Source: an uncultured Eubacteriales bacterium
Lineage (GTDB): Bacteria > Bacillota > Clostridia > Oscillospirales > Acutalibacteraceae
Assembly: GCA_934476545.1 (NCBI GenBank)
Contig: CAKSOB010000084.1
Span: 1 to 5,050, forward strand
DNA: 5,050 nt
Direction: 5' to 3'
Part shown: positions 1 through 5,050 of the stretch, in pieces
Layout: every line of letters begins with the position of its first letter
How positions within the stretch are numbered: the stretch's first letter is position 1
The notes under the pieces: model-generated
Seen by the model: only the letters and a program-made list of their open reading frames with translations
The model's database searches: none
Told to the model about the DNA's origin: nothing
Translations under genes and position numbers: made by a program

Positions 1-2113
1 CACCTTCTTGCAATGCTTTCAATTCATCGGGATACATTAACGGAACGACTTCCGTAGATTCTGTCATGGTCTTGTTAAATGAGAATTTTTTACCTGAGCG
101 ACTAACTGTGGTGATGGTCTTTTTACCGAGTGCTTCGGAAAATTCATTTGCCGATTCACTTCCGTTGGTCAGAAGATAGATCTGATTTGCACAGTTATCA
201 ATAATTGTTTTTGCAGCATCACCGTACTGTTTTTCAAGCTGCGCATAGGATTGGATAATCAAGTGAAAGCGGAAGCCGGCGCTCAGTCCCAGTGTGACCA
301 AATTATCCATATTATCCATCGGTGGAATATTACCGAATTCATCCAGAATGAAGTTTACATTCCGTTTCATTTTTCCATCTGCTTCCGATACACTACGAGT
401 AGATAGGGCATAGGTAAGCTGATTTAAAAACAAAGTAACAAGATCATGCCGGCTTTTATCGTTGTATGGAATACCGAGGAAAACAGCAATCGGTTTATCG
501 CCAAAGCCAACAGATTCCAGATCGAATGTACTTTCTGCTGTCAGCTTTGCAACATTCTCATAGGTGTAAATCTCAAGGTCTGTGAGAACAGTTGTGAAAA
601 CACTGGACTTTGTTTTTCCTGCTGCCACTTCAACAACGGCATATTTCATCTTTGCTCTGTTGCCATCCGGACGACTGGAGAAGTATTCGTCCAACTCCGT
701 TCGTTTTTCTGATACATAGGTTTTCGATAGCACTTGGAATGTACGAATAACAGAGTAGAGGTTCACTTCTTTTTGATGCTCATGTGTTTTTATCGGAGGA
801 ACTTCCTCCGGAAACACACACTTGAAATATCGACTTTCAAGAAGCATTTCCACGGTTTCTTCCGGTAATGCAAGGGTTTCTGCAATTTCCGAAACACTTT
901 TACTATCCTTCATGGCATGAACTTTCAAAATAGTCCAATACTTTGTTGCGGTGGTATCATCACAAGAAACACGTTTTTTCTTCAAAAACTTCTCTACATC
1001 TTTTACGGTTAATTCTTCATGATATAAGTCCCGCAATTCCGCAAAGACATGGGCAGTTTTCTTTTCCTTCTTTGTCATGCTGTCATACAAGGCACGACCT
1101 TCCGTATATTTTTTTGATGCGGTGTTATATTCTTCTTCGTCTAAAGCCACACAATCTTCAATGTGTGCTAAAATACACGCACTGAGAACTGCCATGGCGG
1201 ACTTGATCCAATAAGAATCTCCGGATCGTTCATTGTCAGGATGATAGATCGTTTGCGCAAGTGTTCGGCACAGTTGCTCGGCTCCTGCAACATCTCCTTT
1301 GACATAGGCATCCAAAATAACTTGCAGTGGATTGAACCCGACAGATTCTGCCATGTTAATGAAATTCAGAACATAAACAGCATAGCCTCTGTCTACAAGT
1401 GTTTGATAGGACATGGTTGCCAATTCCAATTTTGGGTCGGTAATTACCATGGATGGTTGTCCCTCAGCACGGGAGAGCAGTTCGATTTCTTTAACGACGA
1501 AGTATACACCTTTACCGGAACGAGTCATACCGATGATAATGGCATTTCCGGCTACGGTTTCAATGTAAATCCATTTGGAATCCTCCGCAATCGGAATACC
1601 ACCGTTACCGGGAAAGAAATCTTCCCTGTGTAGTGATCCCGTATGATGGATTTTTTTAGGGATTCTTTGATACTGTTCTCGTATTTCTTCTCTGGTGGTC
1701 CATCTGGCATTTGCTTTTTCTCCAACATCCAAGGATTTGTAGTTTACTCGGATTTCATAAGTCAGCTTAATGGTTACGATTAAACTGACTGCAAGTATAA
1801 CAAGATACCAGATCCATCGTTCTGAATGAAACTCAAACGCTCTAAGGACATTGTAGTTTGAAACGATGTCAGATTCTCCAATGCTACGAATTCGTCCTAG
1901 CAGGTCAAGGATAATATTTGTAAAATAATTGCATACAAAGAAAAAAAGGAAATTTGAAAGGATGAACAGGGGAACCAGAATGTACTTGCTTGCAATGATC
2001 TGATTCAGTCGGTAATGCTGATTCTTTTTTGTCAGTGGTTCGAGGACTTCTTTTTGAAATCCTTTGATATGTTTCTTTTTTGTTTGTTCCCAGTTCTTTT
2101 TCTGATTTAACAC
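1..2113 (-). CDS. virD4: VirD4/TraG-family type IV secretion coupling protein (C-terminus cut by window edge)
   Basis: This is the coupling ATPase of a conjugation system. In this family, a membrane-anchored hexamer recruits the relaxase-DNA substrate and passes it to the secretion channel. 704 codons are visible without a stop. A lysine-rich cytoplasmic stretch (residues 5-43) precedes two membrane segments (about 45-69 and 100-115). The Walker A loop GMTRSGKG lies at 195-202 (Lys201) and is followed by the family-typical ITDPKLELA. The Walker B motif ILDEFGN ends at 595 (Asp591, Glu592). About 390 residues separate the two motifs, which seems long for the family, and this stretch includes a helix-turn-helix-like segment near 404-427. 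The Walker A Lys is followed by Gly instead of the usual Ser/Thr. The start is GTG at 2113: an in-frame TAA sits at 2117-2119, AGAGG (2123-2127) is well spaced, and the first in-frame Met is Met196 in Walker A. It lies 42 bases after the pilin gene, with no terminator between them. Confidence 0.95.
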   Translation of the reverse strand, partial: MLNQKKNWEQTKKKHIKGFQKEVLEPLTKKNQHYRLNQIIASKYILVPLFILSNFLFFFVCNYFTNIILDLLGRIRSIGESDIVSNYNVLRAFEFHSERWIWYLVILAVSLIVTIKLTYEIRVNYKSLDVGEKANARWTTREEIREQYQRIPKKIHHTGSLHREDFFPGNGGIPIAEDSKWIYIETVAGNAIIIGMTRSGKGVYFVVKEIELLSRAEGQPSMVITDPKLELATMSYQTLVDRGYAVYVLNFINMAESVGFNPLQVILDAYVKGDVAGAEQLCRTLAQTIYHPDNERSGDSYWIKSAMAVLSACILAHIEDCVALDEEEYNTASKKYTEGRALYDSMTKKEKKTAHVFAELRDLYHEELTVKDVEKFLKKKRVSCDDTTATKYWTILKVHAMKDSKSVSEIAETLALPEETVEMLLESRYFKCVFPEEVPPIKTHEHQKEVNLYSVIRTFQVLSKTYVSEKRTELDEYFSSRPDGNRAKMKYAVVEVAAGKTKSSVFTTVLTDLEIYTYENVAKLTAESTFDLESVGFGDKPIAVFLGIPYNDKSRHDLVTLFLNQLTYALSTRSVSEADGKMKRNVNFILDEFGNIPPMDNMDNLVTLGLSAGFRFHLIIQSYAQLEKQYGDAAKTIIDNCANQIYLLTNGSESANEFSEALGKKTITTVSRSGKKFSFNKTMTESTEVVPLMYPDELKALQEG

Positions 2114-2122
2114 AATTTATTA

Positions 2123-2127
2123 CCTCT
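2123..2127 (-). promoter_or_regulatory. Ribosome binding site fixing the GTG start of the coupling protein
   Basis: AGAGG on the minus strand lies nine bases before GTG (2111-2113). The in-frame TAA at 2117-2119 rules out a longer protein, and both membrane segments lie upstream of the first internal Met, so the rare GTG start is well supported. Confidence 0.75.
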
Positions 2128-2155
2128 CAGAAAATGGTATAAACTATGCCTACGG

Positions 2156-2560
2156 TTATGCTGCCTTTTCATGAGCGATATTTCCAACAAGCCAACCTGC
2201 CAAGGATACTGCACCAACAATAATAAAAGTACCTATGATAATTTTTGGAATCCATCGGTTTGCCCGTTGTCTGCCTTCTTCACCGCCAATAATATACAAA
2301 GCACCGCAAACAACAAACGCAGCGGCAACAAGAATCCAAGTGTAATCTTGAATGGTATTGAAGAATGTTTTGGAAGTGGTTTCTAGGTTTGTAAGGGTTT
2401 GTTGTGCATTTTCTTCTGCGGTGGCTGCATGAGCAGTCATACCTAATAGGGCAGTAGAAACAGAAGCTGCGGTTCCGATATAGAATGCGGAAAGGCGTTT
2501 TCTGAAGGTTCTGTACTTACCGGTAAATTGTTCGGTTCTTTTTTTAAAAGTTTGTTTCAT
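2156..2560 (-). CDS. VirB2/TrbC-like conjugative pilin precursor, 134 residues
   Basis: This is a small secreted membrane protein with the layout of VirB2/TrbC pilin subunits, which form the pilus or channel lining of type IV secretion systems. The N-terminus is strongly basic (residues 2-22). A hydrophobic core (about 23-41) leads to a signal-peptidase-like site, TAHA|A, after Ala45. The mature part of about 89 residues has a polar segment (46-72), one membrane helix (about 74-92), a short charged loop GGEEGRQRANRW (92-103) and a second helix (about 106-126). Two helices joined by a short charged loop are the hallmark of VirB2-like proteins. No residue signature proves the family, so the call rests on architecture and on the coupling protein next door. 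The ATG at 2560 is chosen because AAAGGAG lies eight bases upstream; a longer reading from GTG at 2644 would run through a hairpin. Its place immediately before the coupling gene fits a shared conjugation operon. Confidence 0.8.
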   Translation of the reverse strand: MKQTFKKRTEQFTGKYRTFRKRLSAFYIGTAASVSTALLGMTAHAATAEENAQQTLTNLETTSKTFFNTIQDYTWILVAAAFVVCGALYIIGGEEGRQRANRWIPKIIIGTFIIVGAVSLAGWLVGNIAHEKAA

Positions 2561-2568
2561 GATAGATT

Positions 2569-2575
2569 CTCCTTT
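2569..2575 (-). promoter_or_regulatory. Ribosome binding site of the pilin gene
   Basis: AAAGGAG on the minus strand, eight bases before the ATG at 2558-2560. It begins 11 bases after the U-rich run of the leader hairpin. It decides the start in favour of the 134-residue protein with its signal peptide near the N-terminus. Confidence 0.85.
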
Positions 2576-2581
2576 GTTTTG

Positions 2582-2626
2582 AAAATAAAAAAAGCAACTT
2601 CTTTTCCAATTAGAAAAAAAGTTGCT
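2582..2626 (-). terminator. Terminator-like hairpin in the leader of the pilin gene (copy B)
   Basis: Read on the minus strand, 2626-2593 folds into a 14-base-pair stem with a six-base loop (TAATTG). The arms are AGCAACTTTTTTTC and GAAAAGAAGTTGCT, with one G-U pair and no mismatch. A run of seven T (sharing its first T with the stem), then A, then four T follows, as in an intrinsic terminator. The stem is AU-rich, so its strength is uncertain. It lies between the YodL/DUF3848 stop codon (2648) and the pilin ribosome binding site. The 21 or so bases after the U-run leave no room for a promoter, so it more likely acts as a partial terminator, attenuator or mRNA-processing/stability element than as a full stop. 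Confidence 0.75.
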
Positions 2627-2647
2627 CCTGTGTGTTCTATTCACTTG

Positions 2648-3376
2648 TTATCGTTCCAGTTCCGGTTCTTCCTTTTTCTTTTCCTGCCGGTGGATATTTG
2701 CCATTTGCTGCAGGAGGGATAGACTTTTTGCTTTGCGTTCTTCTTCAAAAGCGACAATATGGATAACATCCTCAATATCTTCCATGTAGCTGACACTTTT
2801 ATTAACCTGTGTATACAGCACATCTAAGGTGCAGCCGGAATGGTATAATGCTTTTGATTCTTGGAAGCCCATTGGGTTTCCCTCCAAGGAATACACAATG
2901 TCACGTTTTATAGTGCATTCGTATACATGGTTTAAGATTTCATCGGAAGGAAGTGTTTTTAGATGATTTTCAAACTGATCTAATTCCTCTTGCATTTGAT
3001 TGTAAAAGAGATAATTATAATCAATTTCCCCCGTTTCTTGGTTTAAGGTTAAACAATCGTTTTTGTTAAAATTTACTTTTTTGAATCCAACAGAATCGCA
3101 AAAATAAAATTCCGATGGGTTATCCTTTGTACTGCACAGCTCTACTACATCGGATACGGACATAGATCGTCCAATAAAATCTTTCGGATGATCTAAATTG
3201 AATTTTTCATAGAGCGCCTCTAGTCCTTTGCAGTCAACCTCTCCGTGAAAAACGCAGTCATAAATACCACTGTTGATTTGTTCTTGTCCGGACAATGCTT
3301 TTGTACTGCTGAGATTGGAAAAACGAACGTGATGTTCGTCCAAGTCGGGATTGATTTGATAGATTCTGATTTCCAT
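2648..3376 (-). CDS. YodL-like plus DUF3848-like domain protein, 242 residues
   Basis: I read residues 5-103 as a YodL-like domain: IYQINPD near the start, a central LEALYEKFNLDHPKDFIGRS (52-71), then MSVSDVVEL (72-80) and DSVGFKKV (94-101). Residues about 122-212 read as DUF3848: EILNHVYECTI (146-156), RDIVYSLEG (158-166), SKALYHSGCTLDVLY (174-188) and MEDIEDVIHIVA (198-209). Both families are recalled from accessory proteins of Firmicute conjugative elements; neither has a settled biochemical role that I know of, and I made no database comparison. The C-terminus is a charged tail, KKKEEPELER, resembling those of the two upstream gene products. No signal peptide or membrane segment is visible, so it is probably cytoplasmic. 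The ATG at 3376 is preceded by GGAGGG at four bases' distance. The gene sits between two copies of one hairpin, so its expression may be set apart from its neighbours. Confidence 0.85.
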   Translation of the reverse strand: MEIRIYQINPDLDEHHVRFSNLSSTKALSGQEQINSGIYDCVFHGEVDCKGLEALYEKFNLDHPKDFIGRSMSVSDVVELCSTKDNPSEFYFCDSVGFKKVNFNKNDCLTLNQETGEIDYNYLFYNQMQEELDQFENHLKTLPSDEILNHVYECTIKRDIVYSLEGNPMGFQESKALYHSGCTLDVLYTQVNKSVSYMEDIEDVIHIVAFEEERKAKSLSLLQQMANIHRQEKKKEEPELER

Positions 3377-3380
3377 AGAA

Positions 3381-3386
3381 CCCTCC
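3381..3386 (-). promoter_or_regulatory. Ribosome binding site of the YodL/DUF3848 gene
   Basis: GGAGGG on the minus strand, four bases before the ATG at 3374-3376. It is far better than anything near the alternative ATG at 3439, so it fixes the start of the 242-residue protein. Confidence 0.85.
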
Positions 3387-3387
3387 G

Positions 3388-3428
3388 TAAATAAAAAAGA
3401 ACTTCTTTTCCAATTAGAAAAAAAGTTC
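3388..3428 (-). terminator. Terminator-like hairpin in the leader of the YodL/DUF3848 gene (copy A)
   Basis: On the minus strand 3428-3399 forms a 12-base-pair stem (GAACTTTTTTTC with GAAAAGAAGTTC, one G-U pair) around the loop TAATTG, extendable by an outer G-U pair. TTTTTTATTT follows, then the GGAGGG ribosome binding site. A core of 28 bases is identical to copy B at 2593-2626, but the next pair outward is G-C here and C-G there. The element starts 26 bases after the stop of the 474-residue gene, so it may reduce read-through from that gene into the downstream ones. Confidence 0.75.
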
Positions 3429-3454
3429 CAATAGTGCATGATTCAATTTTTGAG

Positions 3455-3515
3455 TTATCGTTCCAGATCGAAGTCTTGTTCTTTTTCCTTTTTCTGCGAT
3501 TGCTGCGTCATGGCT
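3455..3515 (-). repeat. Direct repeat, left copy: shared gene 3' end
   Basis: These 61 bases match 4914-4974 with two mismatches (3461 and 3502). They encode the tail AMTQQSQKKEKEQDFDLER plus the stop codon. Similarity falls off sharply beyond 3515, apart from the encoded Met-Val pattern. Confidence 0.9.
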
Positions 3516-4879
3516 ACCACCATTTTAAAAATGGGAGATTGCTCCGGTTCTTTTTGTTTCTCTTCCAAATTTTGGCGTTGTTTCTGCATTTCTTCCCAGC
3601 CTAAATTTGGATCTGCATAGACGTTAACATCCACACCGGATTTCAAGCCCTCACGAATTTGCTTCATTTGCAGACAATCAAACTCTGATGTCGCATAGAA
3701 AGAAACATCAAACCCTTGTTCCAAGCCTTCACGAATTTGCTTCATTTGTAGCCAATTAAACTCTGGTTTTGCATAGGGAGAAACATCCAACCCTTCTTCC
3801 AAACCTTTACGAATTTGCTCTATTTGACCTCTGTTAAATCCTGGCTTTGCATAAAAAGAAACGTCCAACCCTTGTTCCAAGCCTTCCCGAATCTCGTCCA
3901 TTTGCTCCCAGCTAAATTCCGGATTCGTATAGAGGGAAATGTCTAATCCATCTTTCAAACCCGTGCGAATTTGCTTCATTTGTAGCCAATCGAATTCCGG
4001 TTTTGCATAGGGAGAAACGTCCAATCTGTCCTCCAAACCTTCACGAATCTCATCCATTTGATCTCCATCAAATTCTGGTTTTGCATAAAAAGAAACGTCC
4101 AGCCTTTCTTCCAAACCTTCACGAATTAAATCCATTTGATCTCCATCAAATTCTGGTCTTGCATAGACAGAAACGTCAAACCCTTGTCTCAAACCTCTAC
4201 GAATTACTTCCATTTGCAGACAATCAAATTCCGGCTTTGCATAGATAGAAACGTCCAACTTTTGTTCCAAGCCTTTGCGAATCCGAATCATTTGACCTCC
4301 GTCAAATTCCGGCTTTGCATAGATAGAAACGTCCAAACCTTGTTCCAAGCCTTCACGAATTTGGCGCATTTGCTCCTCATTGTATTTTGGATCAGCATAA
4401 ACTGATACGTCTACGCTGTTCAAAATTCCTTCTCGAATTTCACGCAGTTGTTCTGATTTAAAAGGAATCTCCCCATCAAAATCCGGATCATCATAATGCT
4501 CTATCATACTAATATACGGAGCAATCTGTGGGTCTGATTTTTTCAAAGCTAAGTGACGGTTTTGCATCCCGTACCCACTCAGTTCAGGATCGGCGAAAGA
4601 GGTTACATCTATTCCGGCTTTCAGTCCTCTTTGAAGTTCGTGCATCTGCCTATAATCGAAAATCGGATCAGTATAAATGCCTACGTCCAAACCTTCTTCC
4701 AATCCTTCACGAATTTGGCGCATTTGCAACCAATCAAATTCTGGCGTTGCATAGACGTTAACATCCACACCGGCTTCCAAACCTTCACGAATTTGAGCCA
4801 TTTGCTCCCAACTGAAGTTTGGGTTTGCATTGAAATCGTTTACATCCAATGCAGTTAATGTTTTGTCTTGTTCTTCCAT
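3455..4879 (-). CDS. 474-residue protein of 26-residue tandem repeats, function unknown
   Basis: I cannot assign a function. After a short N-terminus (1-16), residues 17-447 are about sixteen repeats. Repeats 1-3 cover 17-94, a degenerate stretch covers 95-128, a longer repeat of 32 residues covers 129-160, ten exact 26-residue units cover 161-420, and a final incomplete unit covers 421-447. The typical unit starts YAKPEFD (positions 1-7), continues with two variable residues, QM (10-11), two variable residues and IR (14-15), and ends with GL (17-18), L (22) and DVS (23-25). Position 7 is nearly always Asp, Asn or Ser, typical helix N-caps, so each unit probably contains one helix (about 8-21) and the protein is probably a solenoid. 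Similar repeats seem to occur in other Firmicute mobile-element proteins, but I know no named role. The C-terminal tail (448-474) ends KEKEQDFDLER. No signal peptide or membrane segment is visible. The ATG at 4879 has AAGGAGGAG five bases upstream. The upstream gene has nearly the same tail, suggesting tandem duplication. Confidence 0.88.
   Translation of the reverse strand: MEEQDKTLTALDVNDFNANPNFSWEQMAQIREGLEAGVDVNVYATPEFDWLQMRQIREGLEEGLDVGIYTDPIFDYRQMHELQRGLKAGIDVTSFADPELSGYGMQNRHLALKKSDPQIAPYISMIEHYDDPDFDGEIPFKSEQLREIREGILNSVDVSVYADPKYNEEQMRQIREGLEQGLDVSIYAKPEFDGGQMIRIRKGLEQKLDVSIYAKPEFDCLQMEVIRRGLRQGFDVSVYARPEFDGDQMDLIREGLEERLDVSFYAKPEFDGDQMDEIREGLEDRLDVSPYAKPEFDWLQMKQIRTGLKDGLDISLYTNPEFSWEQMDEIREGLEQGLDVSFYAKPGFNRGQIEQIRKGLEEGLDVSPYAKPEFNWLQMKQIREGLEQGFDVSFYATSEFDCLQMKQIREGLKSGVDVNVYADPNLGWEEMQKQRQNLEEKQKEPEQSPIFKMVVAMTQQSQKKEKEQDFDLER
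3539..4831 (-). repeat. Coding tandem repeat array, 78-base unit
   Basis: This is the DNA of the 26-residue repeats. Ten consecutive units (3620-4399) are exactly 78 bases each with no insertions or deletions. Copies have diverged but keep a recurring core: on the plus strand CCTTCACGAAT, or a close variant, appears in most units. A different part of each unit varies freely. The first and last full repeats share 25 identical bases (3615-3639 and 4749-4773). Such an array could expand or contract by recombination. Confidence 0.9.
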
Positions 4880-4884
4880 ACAGT

Positions 4885-4893
4885 CTCCTCCTT
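4885..4893 (-). promoter_or_regulatory. Ribosome binding site of the repeat-protein gene
   Basis: AAGGAGGAG on the minus strand, five bases before the ATG at 4877-4879. The 34-base gap to the upstream stop codon holds this site and no hairpin, so this gene is probably co-transcribed, and perhaps translationally coupled, with the one before it. Confidence 0.85.
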
Positions 4894-4913
4894 AAATAGA
4901 TGTCAGTTTATAA

Positions 4914-4974
4914 TTATCGCTCCAGATCGAAGTCTTGTTCTTTTTCCTTTTTCTGCGATTTCTGCGTCATGGCT
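4914..4974 (-). repeat. Direct repeat, right copy: shared gene 3' end
   Basis: Partner of 3455-3515, with 59 of 61 bases identical at a spacing of 1459 bases. The two copies could recombine to delete the 474-residue gene precisely, or exchange sequence by gene conversion. Confidence 0.9.
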
Positions 4975-5050
4975 GCTACCATCATCTTGAGGGTGGAAGA
5001 AAGTTCCGGTTCTTTTTCTTCTAATACCAACGCCTCACGTTGTGCACACA
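4914..5050 (-). CDS. C-terminal fragment of a paralogue of the 474-residue repeat protein (N-terminus beyond window)
   Basis: Only the last 44 residues are visible; the gene continues past the right edge. They run AQREALVLEEKEPEL, then SSTLKMMVAAMTQKSQ, then KKEKEQDFDLER. The 474-residue protein ends in the same order: QRQNLEEKQKEPEQ, SPIFKMVVAMTQQSQ, KKEKEQDFDLER. Homology therefore extends beyond the 61 near-identical bases, and the two genes are likely tandem duplicates. Whether the missing part also carries 26-residue repeats cannot be seen. The Gln-Arg and Leu-Glu-Glu pattern at the visible start does resemble the last, incomplete repeat of the neighbour. Its stop codon is 34 bases from the next start, which suggests one transcript. 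Confidence 0.85.
   Translation of the reverse strand, partial: CAQREALVLEEKEPELSSTLKMMVAAMTQKSQKKEKEQDFDLER

Noticed and set aside
446..1633. Plus-strand open frames opposite the coupling protein gene
   Set aside because: The minus strand carries an uninterrupted, clearly recognisable VirD4/TraG protein through all of this; the plus-strand peptides resemble no family I know.
2587..2626. Hairpins as terminators for plus-strand transcription
   Set aside because: On the plus strand the stems are preceded by A-runs and not followed by T-runs (CCTGTG and CAATAG follow), so only the minus-strand reading fits.
2561..2644. Longer pilin reading from GTG at 2644, adding 28 residues that include FFSNWKRS
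   Set aside because: No ribosome binding site precedes this GTG, and the added segment is a translation of the hairpin. The ATG at 2560 has a good site and puts the signal peptide near the N-terminus.
3377..3439. Longer YodL/DUF3848 reading from ATG at 3439, also containing FFSNWKRS
   Set aside because: The shared peptide with the pilin extension only reflects the duplicated hairpin lying in frame by chance. The ATG at 3376 has GGAGGG just upstream and 3439 has nothing similar.
3620..4399. CRISPR-like appearance of regularly spaced repeats
   Set aside because: The 78-base period is an exact multiple of three, the open frame continues throughout, and the variable parts are related coding sequence, not unrelated spacers.
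3539..4831. Ankyrin repeats, suggested by GVDVN and GLDVS after a helix
   Set aside because: The unit is 26 residues, not about 33, and the ankyrin TPLHLA helix is absent. The likeness is limited to the helix end and may be convergence.
4003..4858. Plus-strand open frames with repetitive peptides opposite the repeat gene
   Set aside because: They are antisense shadows of the 78-base units, overlap one another in different frames, and have no convincing ribosome binding sites.

Overview
The window looks like part of the conjugation module of an integrative and conjugative element (or conjugative plasmid) from a low-GC Gram-positive bacterium, most likely a gut-type Clostridia or related Firmicute. 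Three things suggest this: strong AGGAGG-like ribosome binding sites, AT-rich codon use, and a type IV secretion coupling protein next to YodL/DUF3848-type accessory genes. All genes lie on the minus strand and are read from right to left, tightly packed, probably as one operon. No gap is as long as 100 bases, and no plus-strand gene is supported.

In order of transcription: (1) the 3' end of a gene cut by the right edge (4914-5050), whose tail is nearly identical to that of the next gene; (2) a 474-residue protein (3455-4879) made almost wholly of about sixteen 26-residue repeats, with no known function; (3) a 242-residue protein (2648-3376) that reads as a YodL-like domain followed by a DUF3848-like domain; (4) a 134-residue VirB2/TrbC-like pilin precursor (2156-2560); (5) a VirD4/TraG-family coupling ATPase (1-2113), whose C-terminus is cut by the left edge.

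Two features deserve most attention. First, the leaders of the YodL/DUF3848 gene and of the pilin gene each hold a copy of one hairpin followed by a U-rich run. The two copies differ by a swapped base pair, which supports selection for the RNA structure. They look like terminators or attenuators inside the operon, and no obvious promoter follows either one. Second, the three proteins encoded upstream of the secretion genes all end in a lysine/glutamate-rich tail closing with Leu-Glu-Arg, although the bodies of at least two are unrelated. This may be a shared interaction or secretion signal for the machinery encoded downstream; that idea is inference.

The coupling protein and pilin belong to the conjugation channel: the ATPase hands DNA-protein substrates to the channel, and the pilin builds the channel or surface structure. 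The repeat proteins and the YodL/DUF3848 protein are accessory, with unknown biochemical roles.
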